Shown here piece by piece: positions 23,814 through 35,400 of a DNA stretch of 64,000 bases. The stretch is from Lindgomyces ingoldianus. Its lineage: Eukaryota > Ascomycota > Dothideomycetes > Pleosporales > Lindgomycetaceae. The stretch covers positions 592,100-656,099 of the forward strand of contig NW_022985199.1 in NCBI RefSeq assembly GCF_010093535.1, read 5' to 3'. Made by a program: the position numbers and the translations under genes. Below the pieces are notes generated by a model. It saw nothing but the letters and a program-made list of their open reading frames with translations. It searched no databases and was not told where the DNA came from. Within the stretch, counting starts at the first letter, position 1, and every line of letters begins with the position of its first letter.

Positions 23814-24976
23814 ATGACAGTCCCCTCAGGGTCAGAGCAGGGTGGAACTTCGGCGGTGATACTATGGCGTTTCCAGGCATGTCTTTGTCCAGAGGTAGCT
23901 CTCCCTACTTCTAACCTCGTCCTTAGATCACCATCTGGTTGTTATGCGGCATCGCTACCCTATTCCTGGCTTCGCGTTTCGCTATTCGCATGTCGACCAA
24001 AGGGAGGCTCATGGTGAACGACTACTTTCTTGTTGTTGCTTTTCCACTCCTGTACCTTGGCGTCGGCCTTCTGCAATCGACTCTCGCACAAATGTATCAA
24101 CTTTCAAATACAGACCAATCTGAACGCGTTCGTCTGTATACAGATACGGCGCCTCGATTTACTGCCTCGATTGAAATGCTCTGGACTACCATCTACTGTG
24201 TGAAATTTTGCTTTTTGGCTCAATTTAAATTCCACAAGCCTCCCTACGCATATGTCTCTAAGCATCTTACCCGCTATTACTGGTCCTCGATCGGGATATG
24301 TTCTGCGGCCGTACTGGTTACACTGATCCAGCCCATTATTCTATGCCCGAACTCTGGTAAGCATGAATTCCCCCTAGTGGACAAATGTCACTGATAGGGT
24401 GCAGATCGGTGCCGCTATTTTCGAGATGCAAGCACAGTTTCATTGGAAATGACGGTCACCGCCTTAGACATTATCACGGACATTTTTGGTCGGTGGCCCA
24501 CTGGAATTATACCTATATATACTAATATTGTTTCAGTCATATCAATTCCGATTAGCTTGATATATATGGCAAATTTCACGCGCTTGCACACTATCATTAA
24601 TGCTTGCTTCAAATGTCTCTCCATCTTCCCGATCGTAGTAGCTACAGCACGACTGGCGCTTCAGTACCGAGCCGAAACCCGCAACATTAACTATATCTGG
24701 GTTACTTTCTTGCTTGTTGTGGAGGCCGCAACTGCGATGATCATGGCGAGCATTTCGAGCTATCGGGTTGTGATCATTGATTACCTCGCGGAAAGGAGGA
24801 TGCGACGTGGCGCAAATCTACCATCGTCGAAGACGTATATCCTCGGTAATGGTGTTTCTGGACGAGAGGAGAGAATTGATATAAGGCTGAACGACACCGC
24901 ACCTCAAAGTAGCTCCGTGTCGGAACTTCCAATGATACATCCAGCACCCACTTCCCCTGTCGGTCCCACCACCTGA
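23814..24976 (+). CDS. Fungal rhodopsin-domain integral membrane protein
   Basis: Best model: exons 23814-23855, 23927-24356 and 24405-24976, 347 aa. The core has the family features of the fungal rhodopsin-domain (PTH11-related) membrane proteins: ITIWLLCGIATLFLASRF (TM1), VNDYFLVVAFPLLYLGVG (TM2), a region with MLWTTIYCVKFCFLAQFKF (TM3), YWSSIGICSAAVLVTLIQPI (TM4), a Cys-containing loop CPNSDRCRYFRD, and further TM helices through WVTFLLVVEAATAMIMASI. The tail after about residue 290 is polar. These proteins sit in the plasma membrane and are suspected sensors, without defined ligands. The 42-nt first exon and its 71-nt intron (GTGATA...CTTAG) are my choice to reach TM1 in frame; the start is uncertain. 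The stop is 45 nt before the RGS pseudogene. Confidence 0.78.
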
Positions 24977-25021
24977 ATCTAGAACGAACTCCCTTGAAAG
25001 ATACCTATATTAGCTTCGGCA

Positions 25022-27107
25022 ATGTCTCATGAGTTTTTTTCGGCTTCATGGTTTCTTTCTAGCCAGGGGGGATATTACTTGTGCCCACTATGGCGTTCCT
25101 TTAATGGCATAAATGCTGAAGCCGAATGGGACGACAGGCCAATGCCACTTTTCGTAGAATTACCAGTATTTACAGCGTGTTGGTATCTGTTTAGGGACTG
25201 GCGAGATTGGAGACAATGGCGCCTTAACACGCATCCAAAAATTCTACTAGTGATCATGCCTATAGAAGCTTTAACTCAGCCTCCATGGGAGTCTCAATGT
25301 AAAAGTACTCATCCCGGTTGTATTGATTCAAATTTGGTGGCCTTGTGTCTGTAATAGTCTCTTTGGTCTGGATCCCCCGAAAGGGAGGCTCCCCTGCCAA
25401 TTTCGTGGTAAAGATCGATCACGAGGATCTACGATATTCCCTCGGCAATCTCAATTCCAGCAGGTTGGACTCTTTACAATTCGGACGCGATTCCTAAGGA
25501 TGTTTTATGTCCGCTTCGTGTGATGGTACCCAGTCTCGAGAATATTCTCCCGAAGCGTTCAACTAATCAGATAATTGCTCACAATAATAGAGCAATGTTT
25601 ATTTGGCTAAATGGGATGTTATCTTTCCCGACAGGATTGACCGGATGATGGTGTTCATTGGTATTGGACTAGTGGTTCGGGTACGCACGTTTGTGAAAGG
25701 AGAAGTGAATTCAACTGCTGACGACTCTAGCTTCTACTCACTCTCTTAATTTTCTTTTTGGTCAAAAAAGGTCCATCCAGGCTACAGCCTGTGGGACTAC
25801 ACCGTCAGTGTGCGGCAGAGATCAGATTCAAGTGCGGCAAGGGTTGGGAGTGGTGGCTTTCAATCGTATGGCAGTTCTTCTGGTCATGGATTTATGCACT
25901 GTACATGCTATGGAAGTCGCGAGGCATTCACGATGTACACAGCTAGCGCGTGCAGACGATCTGTTGTTGTATAGCTAGGTAAATCTTCACTATCCCCGGT
26001 GCTATCCTCACCACTTACTACTCCTAGACTACCCGCATCTCCATTATGGCTCGCTGGACTGTATGCTTCCAGGATGGGCCCTGTTAACAAACACTTGGTT
26101 CCTCCTTGTTTCTCCATTTCTATCTTTTTCATCGAAATTTTCACGATCGCATCCCCTATCGCCCAGGTCATCAGAACGCATGCATTAGGCCAATAAACCC
26201 TTAATGCCATTTCTTCTTGTGAAAAGTGTCAAAGCGTCAATCTTGATTTGGATTCTACCATTGCGAAACCGGATTACAATTTCACCCAAGATACCCTGTA
26301 CTCGAACACTACAACCCAATCCGGTGAGAGGAATGTTGTCAGTAAACGTTCGATGGATTCTCAAGAATCAGACTTGTTCATTATGGCCGCACTTGGAAAT
26401 CCGCTGAAGATCAACGCCGAACCCCTACTTCAATTTGCTGCGCTGAAGGACTTTTCTGGGGGGAACGTGAGCTTCCTGACACATGTTGCGGATTGGAGGC
26501 ATTCATGGACAATTGCATACTGCTGGATGCCTGAATATCGTCACAAGCAGTTTGTGACAGCAGTCCGCATTTACTCCTCATTCGTTTCTCCCGAATTTTC
26601 CGAATTTCCTATCAATATCTGTTCGAGGGGGATGAAACATCTCCATGATATCTTCGAAGACGCAGCAAAGATACTGTGTCACCGCCAATCCGTTTTCTCG
26701 GAATCTGCAGCACCATTCGAGTTTGTTCTTCCTGATTTGGCCCCACTATCGACCTTAAATCTGGGCTCAACCTTGAGGCCCTCGGGAGCTCGAATCTCAG
26801 GTCTGTCATAGAGATGACCGCTGTAGGCAAAGAGGAGTCGCTTACAAACTTCAAGATACCTATGGAATTTGGCTCTGAAGTTTTCGATTTTTCTGAGCGC
26901 GAGAGAAAATACCTGGTCCTCACCAACACATGGCCTAAGTTCGTCAACGGGGTTTGGGTCCTGTCCCAGGGAGAGGGAAGAAAGGCAGGAATGCGAAAGT
27001 TGGTGGAAGAGGGTTTCTTTGCTCGGTGTAAGATTAGGTTTGCGTCGTCATGGTTCCGACTCGAGAGCGACTATCATAGGCAGGTATGTATTCAGCTACC
27101 ATATTAA
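25022..27107 (+). pseudogene. RGS-domain membrane protein (regulator of G-protein signalling), decayed
   Basis: Fragments in changing frames line up as one gene. The N-terminal part is MSHEFFSASWFLSSQGGYYLC... to EALTQPPW. After a shift near 25290 come IQIWWPCVCNSLFGLD and FTIRTRFLRMFYVRF. After more shifts come KGWEWWLSIVWQFFWSWIYA and KSRGIHDVH. An intron of about 49 nt ending at 26026 leads to LPASPLWLAGLYA and FIEIFTIASP. The RGS-like region follows (about 26380-26950): FAALKDFSGGNVSFLTHVADW, YSSFVSPEFSEFPINICS, MKHLHDIFEDAAKIL and KYLVLTNTWPKFVNG. In-frame stops occur at 25944-25946 (TAG where Trp is expected) and 26194-26196, with at least three frameshifts. The multi-TM plus RGS layout is known for fungal regulators of heterotrimeric G proteins. 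This copy cannot make a full protein. Confidence 0.75.
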
Positions 27108-27313
27108 TTGGGACTTTATTCACTTCTATGACGGGATTCATGTGATGGCATCACAAGTGGGATCACGAAGGCAGCCTGTGAGGTACGTGCGCAACCTTCC
27201 TGAAATAGGAAAGTCCCAAGGCAGATCTCGTCCCGTCTCTTATCTCCGAAGGATTTCTGTTTGACCACCATCAACACACTTTACGTCTACAAAAACGGTC
27301 CTGCAAATTGATC

Positions 27314-29020
27314 ATGGGGGAGAAGCAGATTGTTGCCGACACCCCAAAACTACGTACCCGTCGGGCGATTCAACCATATGCTATAGCTATTCTTTTGTTG
27401 TGGGGCACGTGGTTTTGGGTCTACAGACTCGCTGTCTGGCGAATTCCAGAAGACGAGTTAACGACATCAAAGTCGCAATGTCCACAAGCGGAGCCATTAT
27501 TTCCTTCACAGAGGACAAAAGAGCTAGATTCCATGGATGAGTTCCTACAGTCGGAGACATTCCGTAACCTTTCGATCAAGCGATTATCAGGCGCAGTCCA
27601 GATCCCTACGGAGTCTTTCGACGACCTTGGATCTGTAGGAGTAGATCACCGATGGGATGTGTTCTACCATTTTGCTGCATATCTGGAGAAGACATTCCCT
27701 CTCGTTCATTCAACGTTGCAATTAGAGAAAATCAATACCCACGCGTTACTCTACACGTGGCCGGGCACCGACCCCTCTCTCAAGCCGACACTCCTCATGG
27801 CGCACCAGGATGTTGTTCCAGTTCCGAAGTCTACCATGGGCCAATGGACGCATCCACCATTTTCCGGGTTCTACGATGGGAAATTCATTTGGGGTCGGGG
27901 TAGCAGTGATTGTAAGAATCAGCTCATGGCCATTCTAGAAGCCGTGGAGGCATTGATAGAAGGCGAGTTCATTCCGACACGAACAGTGGTGCTCTCATTT
28001 GGATTTGATGAAGAGATATCCGGCCAGGAAGGCGCCAACCACCTAGCTCCTGTCATCATCTCCAAATTCGGCCACAATTCCATAGCTGTTATAGTGGACG
28101 AAGGCGCAACAACCGCGGAAGCCTGGGGAACGAACTTCGCCATGCCAGGAGTGGCGGAGAAAGGATATGTCGATGTCGATATTGTGGTGCGCATGCCAGG
28201 CGGGCATTCATCTATTCCACCGGAGCATAATGGCATCGGAGTTGCCGGCGAATTGATCACGCTCATTGAGTCTAACCCATACGAGCCATATCTAGATGAC
28301 GACAATCCTTATTTGTCACTTCTACATTGCGGCGCTGAATACGCCCCCGAATTCCCTTCCAAACTTAAGCATCTTCTCGGAAAGCGAGCAATAACTCTGG
28401 GGAAGAAAGACGACTTAGCCATCGAGGCTTCGAAAGCCGGATTGGGGATTAAGTATCTGATGACAACTTCTGTAGCCGTGGACATCATTCAGGGAGGCGT
28501 CAAAGTCAACGCTCTACCCGAGCGAACGCAGATAACAGTCAACCATCGCATCAATGTCGGTTCCTCCGCATCGACTGTGCTGCACAAGCTTACCTTCTTG
28601 GCTGCGAAAGTCGCGAAGAAACACAATCTCAGGCTGATACCTTTCAACGGCTCAGAGACTCCAAAATCAATCACCCTGTCACATCGAGACACACTTCTCC
28701 AGCCTGCCCCTGTAACACCAACGAACTTCAAACCTGGAAAGTCGACACCGTACTCTGTCCTCTCGGGTACGACGAGAGCACTCTATGGCAAGGGCCTTCT
28801 CGTCGCTCCGGGCATTATGACGGGTAATACGGATACGAGATATTATTGGGGTTTGAGCGAACATATTTTCCGGTACGGACCTGGTTGGGATAAGGACCAA
28901 GAGGGACTTGGAAATATCCATACGGTAGATGAGAAGATTGGCGTGCAGGCGCATGTGGATACTGTGAGATGGATGGGAGCGTTCATTAGGAATATGGACG
29001 AGGCGGACCTGAGAAGTTGA
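27314..29020 (+). CDS. M20 family carboxypeptidase (vacuolar CPS1-like)
   Basis: Single exon, 568 aa. One membrane-spanning helix near the N-terminus (about residues 19-38, YAIAILLLWGTWFWVYRL) fits the type II signal anchor of yeast carboxypeptidase S. Zinc-site motifs are intact: MAHQDVVPV (His, about 164), GRGSSDCKN (Asp, about 199), FDEEISGQEG (catalytic Glu plus ligand, about 233-234), DEGA (about 262) and a late His in LSEHIFRYG. It should cleave C-terminal residues, often next to Gly, in the vacuole lumen for peptide nitrogen recovery. The ATG at 27314 was chosen; two codons upstream is a TTG, not a real start. Confidence 0.92.
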   Translation: MGEKQIVADTPKLRTRRAIQPYAIAILLLWGTWFWVYRLAVWRIPEDELTTSKSQCPQAEPLFPSQRTKELDSMDEFLQSETFRNLSIKRLSGAVQIPTESFDDLGSVGVDHRWDVFYHFAAYLEKTFPLVHSTLQLEKINTHALLYTWPGTDPSLKPTLLMAHQDVVPVPKSTMGQWTHPPFSGFYDGKFIWGRGSSDCKNQLMAILEAVEALIEGEFIPTRTVVLSFGFDEEISGQEGANHLAPVIISKFGHNSIAVIVDEGATTAEAWGTNFAMPGVAEKGYVDVDIVVRMPGGHSSIPPEHNGIGVAGELITLIESNPYEPYLDDDNPYLSLLHCGAEYAPEFPSKLKHLLGKRAITLGKKDDLAIEASKAGLGIKYLMTTSVAVDIIQGGVKVNALPERTQITVNHRINVGSSASTVLHKLTFLAAKVAKKHNLRLIPFNGSETPKSITLSHRDTLLQPAPVTPTNFKPGKSTPYSVLSGTTRALYGKGLLVAPGIMTGNTDTRYYWGLSEHIFRYGPGWDKDQEGLGNIHTVDEKIGVQAHVDTVRWMGAFIRNMDEADLRS

Positions 29021-29616
29021 GATTTCTTTCCGAACGTTGGCCGGGAACCCCATCAACTGGGAACCCAATGTTTCTCAACATACTCACGTGAATAGTGATC
29101 AACTGTTTCGTTATAATTAAAGAGCAATGGTTAGCCTGCTAGAGAAATGAAAGCATCCAGGGATGGAAATGTCTACCACTCACCCGAACTTCTGTATAGA
29201 GAGATACAGGTATTAAAAAGCGTAAAGTAGTTGTTCAAATTATTGATATTAGTCCTTTTGGAGACGTATTCTTGATGCGTAGAAGGTAGCGTTGTGCCAT
29301 GTACAAATGCATTGGGATTTGCTCTCAGGCCTGTGTTGACTTTTGCGAAAGGAACATGCCCCTTTCTCCACAGGACCAAGGCAACGAACAGGAATAGTCT
29401 TCTCTGAAATGCTTTATCTCCTTGGGATTACATGAGTTCCCAGGTTAACTTGAAGTCACACATTGTCAACACCGAAACCCCATCGACTAGTTATGCGTTT
29501 ACTTTGATTGGCTTTCTTCTTCTCTGACACAGAACCCCTGCCTTCGAAGGGCAAGATTTGTGAGTCTCTATGTATCTAGTGTTATTGTGTTGATTATCCT
29601 GACACTCAATTTCTAG
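29021..29616. other. Intergenic, nothing recognised
   Basis: Downstream of the carboxypeptidase gene; short frames only. Confidence 0.45.
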
Positions 29617-29812
29617 TCGGCCTCGCAACATATCCGTATCCCCCTTTCCTCTCGAAATCCATCTAGATATCATCCCATATCTTAACAGCGACGACCTCTA
29701 TAACTACCGCCTAGCGAATAAAGCCTTCGCACATATTAAAGCAGTGGACTTTTCATCGCTAGAGGATCCACAAACCACTCTATCCCATGCCTCATATTTC
29801 CATCCCACGTAG
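29617..29812 (+). pseudogene. F-box domain fragment
   Basis: After an acceptor-like TTTCTAG the frame reads SPFPLEIHLDIIPYLNSDDL and YNYRLANKAFAHIKAV, which resembles a fungal F-box (P-x-E-I-...-I-x-x-x-L-x-x-x-D-L-x-x-x-R). A stop at 29810 ends it, and no start-containing exon upstream is in a matching frame. It is best seen as the remnant of an F-box gene (SCF ubiquitin ligase substrate adaptor). Confidence 0.45.
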
Positions 29813-30512
29813 CGCGCTTCCGAGGGTGAAAGACGATTGGGCACATTGGGAGCCACATACGACTGAGCCGGACGAAAACGCTATATATCTTTGGCTCTCT
29901 GCATATCTGCTTGGCACTCGTCATTACCATTGGCGAGTTTCTAGGCAAGGCTACTGAATGCTCGTTGCTTCTTGGGTGCATCAGCCAAAACCTCTGTTTT
30001 TATGCAATAGCAGAATCCAAAATTCCTCTTCTCTGTCTCCCACTTCAAGAGATAGGGTAGAGTTGATCTATCAAATCTCCTCCTAGAATTGAGGAGGGTT
30101 TTTGCTAAGCTTTGTTATGAGCAGTAATGAACCACAACTCTATCCATACAATAGAGATGAAGTTCAATTCTTCCTTACCACCACGCAACCACACTCACGA
30201 CACAGCCCGCGATCACTGGCGACGCTCAAGAACGGCCTAGCCGGCATGTAGATCAACGCGCACAAAGCAAGTGAGTAAGTCTCTGTGACGAATCACAATC
30301 GACAGGCCCCACTCAACATGTGGTAGTCACGATCTTGACCCCGCCTTTCATACGCTGGCATGCGCTAAACTTCCAGCCCTCACATGTTCAAGAAGCCCAA
30401 GAGCACTGCCTCCCTTGGCCGCATTAACATCTCTTCTGTTCGCTGTGCAATGGCACATCCTAGGCTGCTTCTCCGTCAGCATCTACAGTATCGCTGGCAT
30501 TGATTCGAAATC
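29813..30512. other. Intergenic, nothing recognised
   Basis: Upstream region of the 479-aa repeat protein gene. No clear TATA; no other gene seen. Confidence 0.45.
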
Positions 30513-31952
30513 ATGGCGTCATATTTCGACCCTCAGTCCTCCTCTAAGTTGGCCGCCGAGGTGGTTGTCAAGTCTCCAGTACAGGTAGATGGCTTAAGTC
30601 CGGAGGATGCAGATACAGACGCAGAAAATAGAAACAAGTTCTTGACTCCGCAGGTGTCTAGGATTTTAGAGAATCTGGACGAGCGGTCGAGTAGTGATGG
30701 CGAATTGAGCGCTTCTCACGACAGCGAATCTTCTCAAGAAGAGCGTATAAAGAAAGAGGGAGAAAACAACACTGAAGGCTCCTCATCTCTACGAATCCAG
30801 TTATCGGCAATTCCGGAAAATATACCAACGAAGGGTTTGGTGCAACCACCACGAAGCCCTGGCGCTGGACTTCATAGTCGCAGAGAGAAGCATCCACATC
30901 TCGCACGGTTCCATTCTCTGAGGAGTATGCTGTTCGCATCGCGCATTGAGGACGCGCATGCCCAATGCAAGGAGGCGAAGGCCAAAGAGGAGGCGGAAGC
31001 AAAATGGAAAGCGGAATATCAACAGCGGAAAGCTTTCAACAGACCCAGGACGCCGGGTTCACCGAACAAGTCCCCAACACATGACGGGTTTTCTCACAAG
31101 CTAGGGAATAAATTGAGGAGGATGACATCGAAAGAAGGTTTTCCTAGCAAAGATACTAAAGGAGAAGAGTCAACTGCGAGCTCGGATGTGTCCGATGAAT
31201 GCGACATCCCCTACGAGTTTCCGAGAACAGAAAAGGACGGTACCGCCCCCCAGGTGGAAAGTCTAGGGAATTCGGACGTGGAGGATTTGGTGAGGTGGGT
31301 TAGTAGGAGAGACCCACCGAGCGACGGAGAAGTTAGGGAAAACGTCAAAGCAGCACGAGATATTGACAGCGGACGTGAAAGTCTGGGGCACTCAGATATC
31401 GAGGAGCTAGTACGGTGGGTCAGCCGGAAGGACGAGGCAGATGTCGAGTCCACACTTGACAACATCGGCGAAGATGCATCAACGGGCTCAGAGTCGGAAG
31501 GAAATTCTCCGGGGCAAGATTCTTTGGCGCATGCTGATATTGATGGGCTTGTGCAGTGGGTTAGCCGCAAGGAAGGACCAAATGTAGGACCCGTTTGGAA
31601 AAAAAAACCGAGCCACATCTTAGGTGATCTCGGGTCCGAGATTGAGAGTAGTGACGAGTTGGTGCGATGGGCCACTCACAAAGACGACACCAGTGGCAAA
31701 TCGGCGCATAGCGATGCAAGCGGTATCTCGACGATTTCGGATTTGGGAGATGAGTTTGCAAAAGGGCGTGGGAGTCTGGCACAGAGAGATGTTGATGATC
31801 TCGTGAGGTGGATCCGTCGAAAGGATGGGAAGAAGAGTGATTTGAAAGGAGGAGATGATAAGATGCCTTCTGGTGGAGATGAGGAGGGGGGAGGAATGAG
31901 AACAGACCAGGGGATTTTGGCGCCTGGCGATGGGGGTGAGCATATTCGCTAG
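30513..31952 (+). CDS. Hypothetical protein with five LVRWVSRKD repeats
   Basis: Single exon, 479 aa, no recognised family. It is highly charged and probably mostly disordered: Ser/Glu-rich N-terminus, a Lys/Glu/Ala stretch (about residues 150-172, CKEAKAKEEAEAKWKAEYQQ) that may form a short helix, then an RPRTPGSPNKSP segment with SP/TP sites. From about residue 249 to 438 a motif of form S-L-x-x-x-D-[IV]-[ED]-x-L-V-R-W-[VI]-[SR]-R-[KR]-[DE] occurs four times, plus one degenerate copy (SSDELVRWATHKDD), spaced by about 25-45 acidic residues. Such spaced hydrophobic motifs usually bind a repeated partner. No signal peptide or TM. ATG chosen as the first in frame. Next to the large transposon (starts about 480 nt downstream). 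Confidence 0.72.
   Translation: MASYFDPQSSSKLAAEVVVKSPVQVDGLSPEDADTDAENRNKFLTPQVSRILENLDERSSSDGELSASHDSESSQEERIKKEGENNTEGSSSLRIQLSAIPENIPTKGLVQPPRSPGAGLHSRREKHPHLARFHSLRSMLFASRIEDAHAQCKEAKAKEEAEAKWKAEYQQRKAFNRPRTPGSPNKSPTHDGFSHKLGNKLRRMTSKEGFPSKDTKGEESTASSDVSDECDIPYEFPRTEKDGTAPQVESLGNSDVEDLVRWVSRRDPPSDGEVRENVKAARDIDSGRESLGHSDIEELVRWVSRKDEADVESTLDNIGEDASTGSESEGNSPGQDSLAHADIDGLVQWVSRKEGPNVGPVWKKKPSHILGDLGSEIESSDELVRWATHKDDTSGKSAHSDASGISTISDLGDEFAKGRGSLAQRDVDDLVRWIRRKDGKKSDLKGGDDKMPSGGDEEGGGMRTDQGILAPGDGGEHIR
31257..31826 (+). repeat. Protein-coding motif repeats (five copies)
   Basis: Copies at roughly residues 249-267, 289-307, 336-354, 379-391 (short) and 421-438 of the 479-aa protein. The best-kept core is L-V-R-W-V-S-R-K-D. 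DNA copies have diverged, so the motif is held at protein level. Confidence 0.8.
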
Positions 31953-32428
31953 CTTAGCAAGAAGTAGAACTTCTTCGACACCATAAACGATAGGGGTAAT
32001 CGGTGAAAGTTCTAGAGGGAAGACATTTCCTGGAGCTGAAATGGATAGGATGGTAGCACAAAAGTTTTTGTATTATATCTATATGTTAGAAACAGAAATG
32101 GCCAGTCCATTGATATCGTCCTGTGACAATTTTACAAGATAGAGCTTCAGCAGCACTACATATTTGAAGTATTTCAGGAGCAATAAGAACCCGTGATATA
32201 TGAGAGCATGAAAACTAGTTGTTTAGAGAAGTGTAAACCGTTCACACGGGAGTGGGAATAGGAGATCAGTGGGGATCCTCGGAAACTGATAAGGATTCCC
32301 ATTGAGATATTTGGGGTAGTTGATTTGCGCCATCTTCTCACAAGGTTATATTTGAACAATTATATTCGATTGAAAGCCTTGTGTCATACATGCATATTTC
32401 CTAAAGGCTTGAAGTCTACGCACGAGTG
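31953..32428. other. Intergenic, likely old promoter of the Zn2Cys6 gene
   Basis: No gene recognised. If the large element at 32437-41362 is an insertion, this stretch originally lay directly upstream of the transcription factor now starting at 41467. It also receives the 3' end of the repeat-protein gene. Confidence 0.4.
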
Positions 32429-32436
32429 GGCTAAAA
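32429..32436. repeat. 8-bp direct repeat, left (candidate target duplication)
   Basis: GGCTAAAA immediately before the left inverted repeat; the same 8-mer follows the right inverted repeat at 41363-41370. Confidence 0.7.
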
Positions 32437-32458
32437 TTATCTCAGCTAGCTCAGACAG
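32437..32458 (+). repeat. Left terminal inverted repeat of the large element
   Basis: TTATCTCAGCTAGCTCAGAC then AG; pairs with 41341-41362 on the other strand at 19 of 22 positions. Two of the three differences are transitions, as RIP would give. Confidence 0.68.
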
Positions 32459-35400
32459 CATGCCAAGAAGACACTAGTACACAAATAGTATAGATACTTT
32501 TAGACCCCTGCTAGGGCTTCTTCCTTCTTAGCTGCTGTCTAAGGGACTTTAGTGCAGTGCAATGTGTGCAAAGCTTTGTCTATTAACTTACTAGAAACTT
32601 TTATACAAGATACTATTACACACAGCTTATTATAGCACCTATAATTAAAATTAATTACTTAAAAGGTATATATAATCTACTTTAGACTATTTTTAAATAA
32701 ATTTTTAATGTTCTAACTATAAAAATTATAAGCTTAGCATTATACATATTTTAACATGTAACTATTTCTCTTAACTTTATTCTTTACTAGTCTATTTACT
32801 TGCGTTTAACTATTAATAATAGCTAAGATTAACTAACTTACTTTAATTTAGCTTTTAAAACACGCTTTTTGTTTTAAATAAGGCATGCTAGGTTTAAAGG
32901 CTGCTACACAGATTTAAAATAGTAATATATAGTATAAGTAGAATAGTTCTAATCTATAATTAAGTTATTTAGTAGATGCATAAGTGTTACTTAGTCTAGT
33001 AAATTACAGTAAAAGGTGCGCTTATTATAATTAAGTATTACCTGTTAAGCATTACTAGGCACCTTATTAATAAGACCCTAAGTCCTTTACTAGAACACTA
33101 GAGAGCGCTATACTAATAAGAATCTAAGCTGTATAAAAAAAGATTACACATATTCTTTTATTTAATAAAAATAATAATATTCTTATAACTATTTATATAG
33201 TTATAGTTTAATATTAAAAACTGTGTAGTGTTAGCTTATAAAAGCTTTTTATTTAAAATACCCTTTTTTTTTTACTTAGTAAAAAAGAACTATATACTAA
33301 GTAAGTCTATATTGTCTAACACCTTGTCTTTAGTTTAGGCAATATAATTCTAGTTGCAAAGACTAGGTTTAGTAAAAGTATTACACTGCATGCATATTTA
33401 GTAATAATAGAGTATATAACACTTTAGATTATCTTATTATTAAAGCTTAAAAAAAAGTAAAAAAAAAAAATTATAAAATATTTTAAAGCTTATCTATACT
33501 TTATTACTATAAAAATAAAAAATTTTAATCCTAAACTTTTTAGTAAGATTTTTAAGAAATATTATACACATATTTTTTTTAGCTTTAAGTAGGTAATTTT
33601 TTTAGTATTTTATTATTTTTTTTATAGGCAGCTTTATAGACTAAGTCTAACTAGTTGTAATTAATAAGTGCTATGTTATTTAGTAGTAGTGTAAATTCTA
33701 AATAGCATATATCTAGTTTTATAAGCTTTATTAGATAATGTATTCTACAACTTTTTTCTTTACATGTACAGTAACCTTAGATGCTGCAACTAAGGCCTAG
33801 CTTCTTAAAAGTAGATGTTTTTAAGCGCTAGCAACTAGTAACAATAACACTCCTATGTAGCTAAGAATTATACGCACCTCTATTAACAGGCTAGAGATTG
33901 CTATTAGAATTGTCCTAATCTTAACTAGCTACTAGATGTTATATAACTAGCTTCTAAACTATATAGATGTAGAAATTAATATAAAAACATTATAAATTAT
34001 CTTCTTATACATTTTAAAGATAATTATATTTTTAAATAAAAAAAATAAAATTACTACTTTAGCCTAGCTTTTTTAAAGTTAACTTCTAAAAAAAAGCTGT
34101 TTACTTATAAATATTTAATTAGTATTAGTAGTATATATAAGGCACATATTAAAGTTTAACTAAGCTTAAATATATACTAATTTCTTAAAGGATAAGTTTT
34201 TAATCTAAGTTACTATTACTATAACTACGCTTAGAATAAGTATAGATCTGTCTAATGTCTAGTGTGTCTATTAGTAGTTAATTCTAATTATAGATAATAT
34301 TAAAGACTTAATCTAGCAGTTTAGTTGTAGAGTAAAAAGACCTAAACAACATGCAACTGCTATACTATTTATTCTATATTATGCTTTTAACTACCTTAGA
34401 AGAGGGCTAGTAGACTGCTTTAAATTAAAGTAGTTATAAAGTTAGTAAGCTAGTAAAAAAAAAAAAGTTAATATAAAATAAGTTAGTGTTTATTATCTAT
34501 ACTTTATACTATATTTACTATGTTAGACTTATTTAAGGGTAATTACTCTAACTATACTAGCATACTAGTAAGGACAGTAATAAACTAGGTAAAGTAGGAA
34601 ATATTAGCTAGTTAAGATGTGTAAAAGTAGGTCTAGTTAGCTTATTATAAACTACTAAGTATATTAATAGTGCTAAAATAGTTAAAAGCAGAGCTTTAGT
34701 TGTGTAAGAGTATCTGCCCTAAGTAGTTAGATTTAATTATGTTAAAGTGCTACTAAAAGTTTATTTTTTAGTATTTCTAAAATAAGCTTATAATCCTATT
34801 AACTTAGAGTCTACTTCTGCTACTAGAAAGGTGCTGTACTAGCTATAATTTATTTCTAGTTAAAAATACTTAGAAGCTAAGTCTAGTTACGCAGCTAACT
34901 ACACCTTTACTAAAAGCTAAAGCTAAAGTTGCCTTTAAGCAAATCTAAGTTAAATATAGTAAAGTAGCACTTTCTATTTATATTAATAATAAAAACATAT
35001 TATAGAGGCCTAGTTTTTTTATATTTATAGTTAATAAAGTTTTTATTTTACTGCTTAGATCTATTTTTATACTAGTTAAGTTCTAATAGAAACTAGCCTA
35101 TAAAGTTAAAAAAGCTTAAAATGCTATAAAGTTTAGTATAGTGTTTACTTAAAAACACTTTTTTAATACTAGTGTTCTACTACAGTAGTAATATTTTAAC
35201 ATATACAGGCTAGGCTTCTACGCCTTTTTTTACAGTATTATAGATAGTGTTTACGCGCTTTATTAGTAACAGTTCCCTAAGTAATATATAAAAAAAAAAG
35301 TAATAAAGACTTATTATTAAATTTAACTACTTTTTAGTAGAGTAGCACTTTCTCTACTCTCTTAAAACTTGCTTTAAAGGATAAAAACAACTAAGTTATG

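Noticed and set aside
23856..23926. Start of the rhodopsin-fold protein at MAFPGMSLSR (23863)
   Set aside because: It would need a 32-nt intron and gives the wrong frame for the first TM helix.
27308..27313. Start of the carboxypeptidase two codons upstream
   Set aside because: The codon is TTG; the first ATG in frame is at 27314.
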